Source of the DNA: Siderastrea siderea
Lineage: Eukaryota; Cnidaria; Anthozoa; Scleractinia; Rhizangiidae
DNA: 64,000 bases
Direction of reading: 5' to 3'
Assembly: GCA_964030785.1 (NCBI GenBank)
Contig: OZ034971.1
Location: forward strand, 11,708,579 to 11,772,578
Below the pieces are notes generated by a model. The model had not been told where the DNA came from. It saw only the letters and a program-made list of their open reading frames with translations, and made no database searches. Position 1 is the stretch's first letter. The number at the start of each line of letters is the position of its first letter. Positions 45,873 through 58,299 of this stretch are shown piece after piece. The position numbers and the translations under genes were made by a program.

Positions 45873-46985
45873 CTTCAAAAATAGGTCGCAATTTATGTTT
45901 AAAGAAATATTTGGTTGATTGTTATTAGAAAAGGACCAGTGTTGAGGTTAATGCAAGCTGTCACAATCTAGACGTTAAAAAAATGGGTAGTTCGAGAAAT
46001 TAACATTTCGGTCGTGTAAGTGTTGAGAATCAGCAGAGAATTGGTTTGAATTCAACCAATTTTTGAATTAATTGAATTAAAGTTTAGACAGAGTTTAACA
46101 ACTATATAGATCTAAATTGGGTTTAAACTGGTCCGGAATTCTTCAATGGGATTCGAACTATAGAACGAATGACACTGTGATAGCCACCCTGCGAGAGCTT
46201 GCTGGCAAGCCACCTTTGCGATTTCTGGTGTAAACTCTCTCGCACAGAGCTATGAAGCCACACCTCAATCAGAATCGTTCCCAGGGCTTTTCCCTTTTTT
46301 AACGAGGTTGGAGAGGCTTCGCGCGGGAAGGAAAATTAACTGTCTTTCATATTACAAAGTCCCCAAAATACACCTTAAATTGGAAGAGAGAGCCGAGCTA
46401 AGCCTAATTTTGGCAGAAGTCACAAAGCATCTTAGAGCGTTCGAGTGACGAAAATCCCGACATGGTATCGTTTTTGGCTTAATTTTGAGGTCTGGAAGCC
46501 ATATGCAATATTTGTTCTACAATCTCGGGCCGAACAACATGGAACAGAAACCCCACTACCCCCCCCCCCCCAATCAATGATGAAGTCGCGCGAAGGGAAA
46601 CCCCCTCCCCCCCCCCATCAATGATGAAGTCGCGCGAAGGGAAAAACGCGCCATTTTTCCGTCCTTGATTTGGGGGGAGGAGTGGTCTAAGTGTTCCATT
46701 TAAAATCTCCAAGATTGCAATCTCGGTCGGAATAACATGGAACAGACACCCCGCCACCCCCCAAAATCAATGATGAAGTCGCGCGAAGGGAAAAATGCGC
46801 CATTTCTCCATCCTTGATTTGGAGGGAGGGTTGGTCTAAGTTTTCCATTTAAAATGACCAAGATAATCATTGTAGGTATGGGGAAGGGATACCATTTCTA
46901 GTACCAGGAACCCATAACCCGGAGCGTGCAACTCCTGACAGTGACAATGAATCTCGGGGCGGAGCCTCCTCGTGCGAAACTATAT
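45873..46985. repeat. Hinge segment 2
   Basis: This is a direct duplicate of 5200-6299, with the same SINE-like block (46147-46260) and 158-bp repeats. It has two private small duplications anchored on C-runs, one near 46560-46640 and the other at 46990-47041, the latter running just into the U'2 block. It lacks the 344-bp MITE found just upstream of hinge 1. Confidence 0.88.
46147..46260 (-). mobile_element. tRNA-derived SINE-like block, copy 2
   Basis: The B box 'GTTCGAATCC' lies near 46148-46157 (on the complement) and the A box 'TAGCTCTGTG' near the right end. The A box is slightly altered downstream relative to copy 1 (GCGAGAG for GTAGAGG). It was duplicated with the hinge, not by its own transposition. 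Confidence 0.55.
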
Positions 46986-49900
46986 CAATGCCCCCCCCCC
47001 CCTTGCCCAGGTTGAGCCCCCCCCCCCCTTGCCCAGGTTGAGGTATTATACACTGTTCATGACTTGCATGCCAGGAAGACTGCACACTTAGTCCTGCGTG
47101 CCCCCATCAATCTCATTCAAAGAATCGAATGCCGAGATCACAGCGCTTTCTTTGTTCTACGTAAACCCGAGATCATATGACCTCTGAGATCCATTTGGGC
47201 GATCTGTTAGACAAAATATGTCAAGCGGCAAGACATTTTATCGGGAAGATCTTGACTCAATTGCAAAAATAAGTCGAATAGATATGTATACTTCACCACT
47301 CCACGGTTATCCACAACATAAAAATTAAAAATTAGACATTTTAGTAATTACTCTCATGCAATGGCTCCAGATTTTGATTACCTGGATGGTGACTTAGTGT
47401 GAACACCCAACTGCCACACTGTTTTGAGTTGAAATGCACGTGCTATGCTGCATGTTTGTGTTAACGGACACGTGCCACTCTAAAGCATTTCATATCAGCT
47501 CTTGAAAAACTGACGCATATGAAAATAGATCCATTCAGCAAACAAAGCTTTCCTCGCGAATACAAGGAATATTGTTGATTCTTCTCTACGGGTGACAAAA
47601 GGTTAGAATTGAATGGATCATGACTATCAGTCGGGTGTAAATGTGTAAGCCTAAAGAGATACGACGTTTTCATCTGTCTTGCTCAGTCTTGCAGCTCTCG
47701 CCAGAAAGTGCAAAAAAAAAAATAGGAAAAAATCTGCTGTTGACAACGTAATTAGTTTAGCTCCTCAGTTTTCAGCACAACCAGCGAGGACAAGATAGAC
47801 ATTGCAATTTTTCCAATGATCGTTTCACATATCTTCGACCAAAGCAGGACGTGGTTCTGTTTTCGACCAAAACAGAACCTTCTGGGATTCAAACGCAACT
47901 ATCTATCGAAACAAATGCGTGATCTGCAGACGTTAGGCAAGAAAACAATACAATGCCCTATCTAAATATAACCCAACTTTGCTCGGCCACTGTTTATAAA
48001 CCAATAGATAAACCTAATATTTACATCGACAGAACGTATTCACATGATTAACGAGAAAACTAATCCCGAACTTTTATCGGCAGTGGCAATGAGCGGTACA
48101 CACGGTAGAATAAGAGAGCAGGCATGCCCAATACATGTTTATACAGTTACGCCCCCATTGTACTATCGCCCCACCTAGCTTCAGCTACCTCGCCAAAGAC
48201 GTTTTATATTTGGAAGCTTTTCTAGATAATCCTTCTCTACAAGAGGACCAGCTCAATGAACTATCAAAGAGTGAAAAGCAATGTAGTTAAATATAATTGA
48301 GTCTCTTTACAAAGTCATTTATATTTTTTAATAATACAAGTGTTGTTATTGAACCACTAAAACGTCTGAGCAGTACTCTTTCACCGGACTTTGGTACACG
48401 CAAAACCTCTAGCTCTCATCAGTGATTCACATCAGCAGAAGCAATCACAGCTGGGCACACAATGGTACGGATCAGTGTCACTCGACCGATGGAATTCTGA
48501 TTGAAACTAAAAGCTTTTATTAAATTGCATGTTCATAAATGCTCACTCCGTTTGGTGTTGCCCTTCGCTTCCAAATATTCAACTGCATCCGCATGTAGTG
48601 AAACGTTGGCTGCATGTTCTCTGCGAGCACTCTTAAAGAATTAACTGCAGCGTGCGATCATTGAAAGGCGCCTATACACTCAGTCACATGATTTTACAAG
48701 CAGGCTAGCTTACGTTATATCTTCTCCTATCTTGTCTTCCCCTCTATTTTCCTCTGCTCATCATGGTTCTGTATTTAAATGTGCCCAGCAATTTTACAGA
48801 AGCACAATGGTGACGACACACATATTAGAACATATATGCGAACTCTGGATTCGAGACTCAAAGGTCGTCGCACGGTGCACTGATTTAGCACTGAACCTAG
48901 TACGCGTTTCTCGAAACCCCGACAACTATTCGGCCCCGAAAAGTTTGTAAATACAGAACCACTCACAAGTTCCACAAAGCTGATACATCCACATGTCTTT
49001 GAACTAAGAAATGTTGAGCTTACAACAGAAACGTTTCATGCTTAGAAACATCTTTATTTGGAAGATACGGTATGAATTAGCGTGCCCGAAATCATCCCAA
49101 AAATTTACGGGGCTTGCAATTAACGCACCCCTCAGCCGGAAGGTGCAAGCAACAACAAAAAAAAAATGCAGCGGGTTGCGAGGAACAACTGAGGATTTTC
49201 TTTCACGCTGGTGAAATTAAAATCCAGTGATTTAGCTTAAAACGGCTACAATTCCACCGAATCTGCATCCTTGTAAAAGCAGGGAAACAATTAAAATTAC
49301 AACTGATCATGACTTGACCTAGTATCTCCAAGTCCGGCGCGCAAATCAGCGCAACTGGTCTTCCTCCAGCTCATCCTGGTTGTAAAAGAGGATTTCAGTA
49401 ATGCTGAGTTTTCCTGGCGAGCCCTAGTTAGCATGATAATTAGACCTGCTTCATGGCCAAGGAAGGTATGCCTTGACCTGAAGCGCTTTTTTGTTGAGTG
49501 TGTTGTTTTGCTACTCAGTTTGTGCTTGTGTAGTAAAACAATGCAACATGTGCTATAGCATTCTTAAAGAATTGCTGTTCTTCAGTTGATCATCCGCAGG
49601 CGTCTACGGGTCAAATCACAGGCAAGTAATAAAGGTAAATACTCAAGGCAATTTCGAAAATACCAGCGATTTTGGAGAAATCATGCACAGATTATTGTTA
49701 ATCGATAATACCAGGTCCAAATAATGGAACTGACTTCTTTGCCAAATTAAAGTGAAGTATTATTCAGTAATGACATAGCTTATACATAATTTGTTACAGG
49801 ACAACTAGGCCTTCTTTGTTGTTTATAACCTTTCGGTTTGCCTAAGACACGTCTAATGGCGACTTTTTGGGACATGACAACAAGCCTTCAATTTAAACAA

Positions 49901-51060
49901 TTTGTTCAAGTGACATCGTAACTGTCTCCGTTCTCAGTGAGGACGCGTTCCCCGCGTTTGAAGAATATTTGCCTCTCCTCTTGGAATAATCATAAACAGG
50001 GGCACCCAAAGGATAGTTTATGTGCAATAGATATCTGTTCGGAAGACATTAAACGCCTCAGAAATTAGTGAAATTAATTGCGATGAAAACCTAGAATTTT
50101 CTTTGGCGAAATTTCGTAACCGGTGGATAAATTAACTTCATTTGTTTATGGAGGGACAAATATGTCGTTTGGGCTCAGCTTGGACTTTCAGTTAGGAAAT
50201 TTAGGAGGAATAAGACTCCGCTTCCATAACATTTTCTGCGACTTACATATTCCAGATTTTCAGCTAAAGAAACCACTGATATCAACCTGTGATAGCTTAC
50301 AAAATTTCCCTTTTAATGGTCCTGAAAAAAACTAAGAACTCTGAGCAACGTTTTATGTATTTTGCTAACGTTTTTGTCTTGGCTGCCTCTGAATACAATT
50401 TTCATGTACAGCGTTCAAAGTCTTAACTTTTTTTCCTTCGACGATAGCGTAAACTTCGTCGGCTATAGTTCCTAATCGCAGTGCACGCACGCAACGCATA
50501 TCCGCTTCCTGTGATCCCGTTTGTTCTTCCAGTTATCTTACAAGGAAGTCATCCTTGGTCAGTAACAAGGCGATCCAAAATGTTTATCCGTCGCGAGAAG
50601 TTTTGATTCTGCAATCACACTTGCACGGAGTACTGGCCGGATCTGCGAAGACAACTGGCATGACGACATGAACCTCAGTACAATTAGGCACATAGTGGCT
50701 GCAGAAATAAGAGTGAGGTATACTTAACAACTGGCTGCAAACTCTAGGAACAATGAAATAGCGCAAGTATATAAACCTGGGAGAAATCGCACAGGTATAG
50801 CAGTCCGCAGCGACGATCGAAGATCAGACTTTGGGTTTACTCGCCACTTTTATCAGTTTTGGCTAGTACATCGGATCGTCAGTTCTCTTTATCTACAGCG
50901 TAGAAAAAAGCAAATCATCTGTACTCACGGAATTTACCACTGTTGTTCCATGCAACATCATGCAGTTACACAAAGAAACGTCACTGACTGTTGTTCGAAC
51001 GACTCTCCTAACGCTAGAAAACTAGTATATCCCTCCTTCCACTTGAATTCCATGCTGCTG
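46986..51060 (-). repeat. Inverted, diverged U copy (U'2)
   Basis: This is a direct duplicate of 6300-10304, close in sequence throughout. It ends in the same 'gaattccatgctgctg' where the first copy meets unrelated DNA. After 51060 the right flank continues into the old inverted arm. Its frames (for example plus 50123-50335) are short and frameshifted relative to copy 1. Confidence 0.88.
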
Positions 51061-51300
51061 TTTTACTAAATGTAATCCTCGGACTGAGGTCATTCAAGGA
51101 ATTGACCGTGTAATTATCCTGTTCAATCCTGGCCGGTTTAGCTGAAGCAATTGCAGCATATCTAAAATTAGTGAGAGAAGCCACTGATAAATTGTACCGA
51201 AAGGATAGTCCGCCTAACGAGAAAGGAATATAATTTAGACCTGAGTTAACGTCCTGTAAAATTTCTCTTAGCGGCTTCGAGAGTTCTTTTTCCTCCAATA
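51014..51300 (-). CDS. Possible exon, unknown product
   Basis: A T-rich tract and TTTTTTGCAG immediately precede the frame, which reads LEEKELSKPLREILQDVN, then PFSLGGLSFRYNLSVASLTN, then AIASAKPARIEQ, and ends at TAG. The composition and splice acceptor are good for a real exon on the strand of B2, and it would be read downstream of the B2 donor. The last ~16 codons extend into U'2. No family was recognised and there is no second copy for support. Confidence 0.3.
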
Positions 51301-52285
51301 CTGCAAAAAAGGAAAACCCTTACTGAAATCGAGATTGTTATGCCTTCTTCTGCTGTTCAAAATGGCCGATTATGACACGAAAATAAAGATTGTGTAGGCT
51401 AGGGCCATTGTATCAAGTCATCTGTGGCACTCTACGACATGACATAAAGCAACATTTCACTAAACCTTACTTATGAAATTCACTATTGTAATGTCCAACA
51501 TTCCTAACATGAAAAACTGCTCATCGTCTGCTAGCCGTCTTTGCTAATCATACAAAGTTGTTCACAACAAGCATCATGCAACCATCATCTTTTTACATCG
51601 CATTGCCCTCCAACTAATCTCGTGTTTACGAGCTCACTTGCGATCAAATGATAAATTAAAATGGCACTTCTACTGATCTACTATCCTAGGGCTCACTAAA
51701 ATATTTTTAATGCACAACGGTATTAGTGGTAAGGAAAAATGTGTACTCACTTCGCATGCCTAAGTTGCCCGGAATCAATGCCCATCACTGCATTATTTTT
51801 ACCGAGACAATTATGCTGGTGTACTGATACATGTTGCAATTGTATGTCCATAATTGTTCCCTGCAAAAAAAAAAAAGCTCGTCATCCGCCATCAAATATA
51901 TCAGCCTGACCCAAACAATGTTGAATACAAAAACAAAAATCATGTTTCATCCCTTTGCCGCTGATTCAACTCAAAGGTCGTGTCTGCTGACGTGCCATCA
52001 AGTCAAGATACGGCCGTAAAATGGCTACAGTTGATCCTACTGTTATAAACTTGGTAAATCTCATCTCATCATTGTTACTAAATGTCAGCACGACGTAGCG
52101 GTAAGAAAACATTCCTCTGCTGGTTTACATTCCAGAGATGTAGGTCAATGTGCATCTCTAAATGCTCTGAGAAAATTGTGACATACCGGGAACAAAAGCG
52201 ATACTTTTCTTAAAGCCACATCAGAAGACCAGCCGGGATGAAAGACTAAGTAAACCAAGCTAGTTTGTTGAAGCAGTATGTACAA

Positions 52286-52896
52286 CCCGGGGTAGTCAAT
52301 CGATAAAAATTGATATCGGAAAATCAATCGATAAATCGATATCTATCGATTAATTGTTTTTAAACGATATCGATTGTATCGGTCAATCGATAAAAATCGA
52401 TACTCACACGCCGACGAAGTGTTAATTTTATCGATTTTATCGGATTCATCGATCGCTATAGAATCGATAAAAATCATCTTGTTTCCTTTGTGGGAGCGGA
52501 TGATTGTAACTCTTTAAACGGTCAGAACGGTAGATTATCAACCAGGGATCTAAAGGGGATGTCAAATACAACACACGCTGAGTATTACTAAAAGTTTGTA
52601 GAAAAGATGAAGCAATTTTTACCGATATACGAACAGGGAAGTTGTCAGAAGTGCTTCTGCGATCTATTTAATAACTTATGGTGTTTTCGATTGGAAAAAT
52701 GGTACGATAATTAAGTTTCGATAAAATCGATACTTATCGATAAAATCGATAACCCTAATTGAAAAATCGATAATTATCGATTACTCACAACGACATCTAT
52801 TATCGATTTTTATCGATTTTTGAAAAAATTAATCGATTTTTATCGATTATTATCGAATGTTATCGATTAACGATATTATCGATTGACTACCCCGGG
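52286..52896. mobile_element. 611-bp ATCGAT-rich MITE, TSD TGTACAA
   Basis: The perfect terminal inverted repeats are CCCGGGGTAGTCAATCGAT, and both sides carry the 7-base duplication TGTACAA (52279-52285 and 52897-52903). Both inner halves consist of dozens of TATCGAT/ATCGATA words spaced by A- or T-runs around a plain central spacer (about 52490-52690). There is no coding frame. The left arm of the inverted duplication has no such insert at the matching place, so the insertion followed the duplication. The superfamily is uncertain; a hAT-type origin would need an 8-base duplication. Confidence 0.85.
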
Positions 52897-54247
52897 TGTA
52901 CAATCACTGTTTGAATGTCTGTGAGTTCGTGTTAGCATGAGGGATTACTGACAGAGAACACAATTTTATTTGCATTTAAATGGTTCGTGTTTTAAAATGG
53001 TTCGCAGCCATGGACCTGAATCAACTGTCTTAGACGTATCACTCTACTCAACATACTAGTACTTCAATCATGTCACCAAGTGTTTTGCGATTGCTGGCCT
53101 CTCTTGGCATCATTCTTCTAACTTCGATCTCAGATCAGAAAACTCACTCATTCAGGGTTGACTCGTTTTATAGTATTTGCGACATGTACCACTGTTAACA
53201 CAATTTCATGAATTTAACACAAAACAATTTCAGTTACCAAGGACTAACTGCCCTGCTAGAGCTATGAGCTACTGATTGAAAACACGCCAACAGAAACAGA
53301 ATACAGTTGACTTTTGTCGGTGAAAACTTGTGTACGAAATCAACAGACTTTATCCTTACACGACACAAAACGAATTGCTAAATCGAGTAGGAAATACAAT
53401 GTTTTCTCGAATACATTGCACACACGAGTTCAACATCGTTAGGAAAATGTTGTCCCAAACTATACAACTCAATCTTTCCCGTATGGTGTCTGCAACCGCT
53501 CCCATTTTGTACTTCTTTTTTTCGGTTGGATATAAGAAGAAAATACGTAAAATAACTTCTCGTATATCGTGTAGGACGTACGGCCCAAATAATCAAAGTA
53601 AATAATTCGTTCAACGAAAAATAAAACAACAAATACGAGTGAGAAATACCGATAACATAAAACTACTCTGAATAATTCATTAGACATTCCGAGGAACAAA
53701 GCTGAATTGAAGCTCCAATTTGAAGATCCAAGTTCTTCAAATAAATCTTGGTAAAATCCGAAGGAGTTCCCATTTCGAAATCATTGTGTGACGGTTTGTC
53801 CCTGAATTCCAAAAACTTACCTACACAAAACGAAGATATTTCGTTTGCATGTTCCTCTTGCAGTTTATACTTTTGATTTGAATTCATTTATCCATTAATT
53901 CTTCGAGAAAATTATGGTTCTTTTTCAGTGGCACATAAAAATTTCTACTGAGGATAAAAATGCTGTGTTACTAATTTTCTAAGATAAAAGAAGACTGCGC
54001 TACTAATTTTTGACGTGGGATGTCCTATATTATGTTAATCGTTCTCAGTTTTGTCTCCTTTAGCTGTCAAATTTTAGCTGACCTTTCATTGTTGTCATGC
54101 ATGCACGTAAATCTTCTAGGCTCGGTAGTAAGTACAAGATTTTAAAAAAGGGTTACAGGAATATCAGGAAAAAGACGGTTTCTCGCCGGAATGATGGGTT
54201 GAAATTGTGAAAACTGAGTACGAATAATCTTATTAGATGTTTTGTTG

Positions 54248-54280
<33 letters not shown>

Positions 54281-55372
54281 TGTATTTTGACGAGCCCACA
54301 GAGATAATAACATGTGATCATAGTCGTCACAAGAAAATATAAACGCCTGTTAACTGCATGTTTATGATAACTGGGCATTCTAGCAGATTAATTAATTTTC
54401 ATTTGACACAGAGATCGAGCAAATTACCACGACTCAGGGATTCATGCGACAATTTTCGATTTCATCGGTCCAAAACCTTTGCACTCATCAATAAAAAAAG
54501 GCACAGTTTACTTTCCACATCATCTTGTTTTTTGCGTCTTTTGGCCGTATGACACAATGATGAATTTTTTTTTCTATCCGCTCAGAAGGCATTTACTGCT
54601 TCGGCAATTCGGGTTTGATTGTGTTGAACCACTTAAGAGTTTTCTTTGGCGAAATATCACGTCAAATTTTCTTAACGTGAGAAAATTAATCCCTTTTGTT
54701 TTCGGAAGAACAGATGAGTCGTTTGAAGTAAGAAATACATTTTCGGTAAGCCAACAACAGTTTGCAAATTCTGGGAATAAGAGTTCCTTTCCCTAAAGTG
54801 TTTCGCGATTTAAATTTTCAGCTACAGAATCGATCCGAACAGATGTCTCTTTAAAAGAAACCAGAAATAACATTTTTCAAGTATTCAGCTTAAATTTTCT
54901 CGCACGCAGTGCCCCTGACACTGGGCGAGTTTTAGAATGGTAAACTAGCGTGTTAAGTTTGTATTTGACAATCGGAAATCGAGTTTTTACTTTAACCAAG
55001 TGAATAATTGTCATTCTCTGTAGTTCGGGTCTCCAGCGATGCCGGCCACGACGTCACTTCAGTTTCGATAATTTACAACATCATAACTTATCAGATGCCA
55101 TCAGATTTTGCCAGTCATCCACTGAATGCTCGTTTTTAGCTGATACTTGAAATAGAAAATAACCTATGCTTTTTATTTGTGTCTTTTGCTAAAAAGAAAA
55201 GAAACAGTTATAACACAATTTCGAAAACTGACACCGGACCTTAAAATAAGAGAGAGAAACGTCAGGGTGCAGTAGAGAAAGATCCCGAAGCTTTCGATTT
55301 GACCAAAGTCTAGAGGTCAAATTAAGCTTGAAAATTTGAGCACAGAAAGGAAAACAGGGAAACATTACTTAC

Positions 55373-55640
55373 GTCACATTCAGAAGAATAGTGGTAGCAA
55401 CTTTTGCGGAGAAGGCAACTGATGTTGGCTTTCGTATTTCCAAATCCCCAGCAGATAATTCCGTTGATAAATCGAGGCCGACTTTAGAATATTGAACGCA
55501 ACGCAGTCGATGCTTGTTGTAAACCGATCGATTCTGAATGATACATATCTGTCTAGCATCTGAATTCGTTGACGTTCGACTGATTCGTTCAGTGTTCCGC
55601 AAGCCACAAGCCTGCAACCCGTCGCATCAGACAAGCGCGA
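55373..55640 (-). other. B2: conserved first-exon-like block with splice donor
   Basis: This is the inverted partner of B1. It ends in GTGAC|GTAAGTAATG, followed by the same 'ccctgttttccttt' intron start as B1. In one frame it reads LDLSTELSAGDLEIRKPTSV, then FSAKVATTILLNVT, up to the donor, which is attractive, but B1 breaks that frame. It could be a coding first exon lost in B1, or a non-coding exon. Confidence 0.5.
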
Positions 55641-56639
55641 GCCGAAAACAGGAGTGCAGAATATACGCTACGATGTAGGTAGCGTAGGGTGTGACTCACT
55701 CAGCTTTGGATCACGACTGCTCGGTTTTCTCCAAAATATTTGGCAGAAATGAAAATGAATAGCCGTGGTTACACGAAGCAACTTGACCCGTAAATATGAG
55801 GCTTCCTTGGGGAAAGTGGCATTTTTCCCGTGTAACCGTTTTTTACCTCGGGAAAATTTACCTTGGTAACTTTTCACAGTGAAGTGACTTAGATCAAAAG
55901 AAAATACCCCAATCAAAACGCTATGTGGCTCCCCAGATAAACCCACCAATGAAAAGCCGAGCCGTTTGACATTTCCGGTACAGTGCGTGACCAGCTAGCA
56001 GACGCGTATAATTATGTAGAAGATATAATATATAGATTTAGCCAAGCCTAAAAGCGGAGCCGCGAAGGAATAAACTGGTGTTCGTTTCTCAAAAATAGTC
56101 CTGAAACTTTTCGGTCTGAAATATATTTCGGGGCTTTTTTTGGCTCGTTCGCTTTCGAAAAGTGTTCCTCAAAAAGCCTGAAAGTGTTCCGAATTGTCCT
56201 CCAATATTTTGGGGATCTGTTCTGTAAAACCAAGCTCGAAAGGTCATTCTAGAGGCTGAGCACAGCTTGATTATTTTACTCACGAGCCGTCTAGCTTGGT
56301 GTTTGCAATGTTTCCATATCCTGTCATTAACTGTCAAGGCTTGTCAAATCTCCTTGGATTATTGGCTGTTCGCTTGAATGAACTTGAAACGGCGCTCATT
56401 TACAAAAACAAAATAAAAATTATTGGACTGTTTAAATGGGTTATCTTCATCGCGTTCGGATGTTAACAAATAACATGAACTGCCACTAAATAAAAATATT
56501 AGTCTGGTCAAAAATTTATACCGACATTTCACCGGCATTTTAGTGGGATTACCCGAAAGAAAGGATCTGGGGAGCTTCGAAGCACTTGTAATAAACTTAT
56601 CGAAGAAATGGCGCGTAGGTTTTAGCAGCCGCGAAAAAA

Positions 56640-57160
56640 TTCAAGCACTTTGAGGAACACACATTACTTACCAGATAAAATAGCTTTAAACTCAAAACTG
56701 CTTCGCTTATAGTTACTTAAGTAACCCTTATATTTCGTTCTCTAACTTGAGACCATCGTGATTGAAAACAAACAAACACAAACCGTCCAAACATTCTTAA
56801 CTCTGTGGCATAAGTTTGCGGCTGCAAATTGTCTGAAATTCGAGTGCTTTTAAAAATGCACAGAACTGTTTTTGGAAACTTTTCGGATATAATAGGTTTA
56901 AACCGACAACTGCTTCGCATATAGTTTTTCAAATAACTGTTATATTTCGTTCTGTTACTAGAGACCATCAAGATTCAAAACAGAGAAACGCCAAACACGC
57001 TTAATTAAATTATTATTATGCCGGCATATTAAAAGTTTTGCGGATGCGAAGTAAGCCTATATAAAGTTAGGCGCTTTGAGGAACGCACAAAACTGTTTTC
57101 GGAAGCTTTTGGGATAAAATAGCTTTAAACCGACAACTGCTTCGCTTAAAAGATTATTAC
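56640..57160. repeat. Three diverged ~215-bp tandem repeats
   Basis: 'aaaatagctttaaac' or a variant, followed by 'gacaactgcttcgc', occurs at about 56690, 56890 and 57125. Each is preceded by a 'tttgaggaacgcacaaaactg'-like piece split over two conserved patches. The first two are followed by 'ttatatttcgttct' and 'gagaccatc'. Confidence 0.75.
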
Positions 57161-57689
57161 TATTGAAAACTTCTAAGACAAGAAAATCGGCAGTTGCACA
57201 AAGAGATAGACTGGACAGTCAAAACTGAAAGCAAAGCTTGTGCAGTTGTCTTGCGGCTGTGCTTAGACCTACTGTTATGAATAAACAAACACAAAATAAT
57301 GGACAGAGAAATCATTTTTGAAAAAAGTTTATTCGAAAACCCGTAAGTTTATACTTAAACGCAATTCGCGTTACACTTCCAAAATCGTAGGCCGGTCCAC
57401 GCGAGTGAAATCGGCTGAGTATGGCAAAATATTTAAAATCTGTCACAAATCTGAGCGCGTTTTCTAATAATTTTTTAAAGTCAAAAGTAAATGACACATT
57501 TCTAATGGCATCAATCAAATTTCCATTTCAAAACGTAATTTCTTTCATCGTAATACTCGAAATCATGTACCTTAGACCCTTTAAAAACTTTACTTACTCG
57601 GTTGTGTTTCAGAACAGGGCAAACTCTCCGCCGTGAAGAAAACAAAGCGATGAAGTCCTTTGAATGCAAGCTTTTAAAGAAACCTCTTT

Positions 57690-57985
57690 TTCAAAAGCGA
57701 CGATGGTCATGCGATTTCCCGCCAAGAAAAACGCCAGTTGCCCAAAAGCACCGCGCGATTTCCCGCCTAGAAAAGATGGCATTCTCTAGCCCCGTCGGGT
57801 TGTCTTGGGACTCCCCTCCCCCTCCCACAGAGTCTGTGTGGACGGATGTACGGACGTACGGACGGACGGTCACGTGACTATTACGTCACAACCAAAATTT
57901 TTCGGATTGATAGGTTACCAAATTTCCTTAGCAATGGAGCTCCGCTGGCGGGCCTTGCCCGCAGGCTCCGCTATGATCTGAAAGA
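57690..57985. mobile_element. Dispersed repeat with GGACGGAC core
   Basis: It contains the stretches 'gatttcccgcc' (twice), 'gtacggacggacggtcacgtga' in two overlapping pieces, 'accaaatttccttagc' and 'ggctccgct'. I associate this set with a repeat common in coral genomes; that is from memory. Ends and target duplication were not resolved. Confidence 0.45.
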
Positions 57986-58299
57986 AGGCTTCTTTTCGAG
58001 CAATCGCAGTCCTACGCATTATTTCGAAAACGAGCTTCAATTCGTCAAAGTAAATTCGAAAAACAAAGGAAAGTAACATGGCAGTATTTCTGAGAGTTTT
58101 TATTTCATTTTCAAAGTTCTAAAAGTGCTAAATTTTAAGGATGTGTCACCTGTTATTTATCTCATAACACAGCCTAGTGCCCAGGGTTCTCTTCCCTCTC
58201 ACGCGACTTGGTGGGCCAATGGTGGGGAACAATAATTTACTTAAAAGGGCAGGAACTGCAAACCTTTCTACATCATGATAATTTGCAAGTTAGTTGTCT

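Larger units (their letters stand above)
51440..55700. repeat. Right arm of the old inverted duplication
   Basis: It is the reverse complement of the left arm 24600-28140, strongly diverged, with additions: the ATCGAT-rich MITE at 52286-52896 and about 0.9 kb at 54130-55000. Part of the latter (54640-54830) matches 9335-9530 and 50110-50270 of the inverted U copies, showing that U' material extends into this arm. There are no convincing genes apart from B2. Confidence 0.8.

Noticed and set aside
52286..52896. CRISPR-like or satellite array of ATCGAT words
   Set aside because: Spacing is irregular and the block has perfect terminal inverted repeats and a target duplication; it is a transposon in a eukaryotic genome.
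57602..57877. 91-codon plus frame with KR-rich start
   Set aside because: It lies across a dispersed repeat with a GGACGGAC simple stretch; no conservation and no motif.
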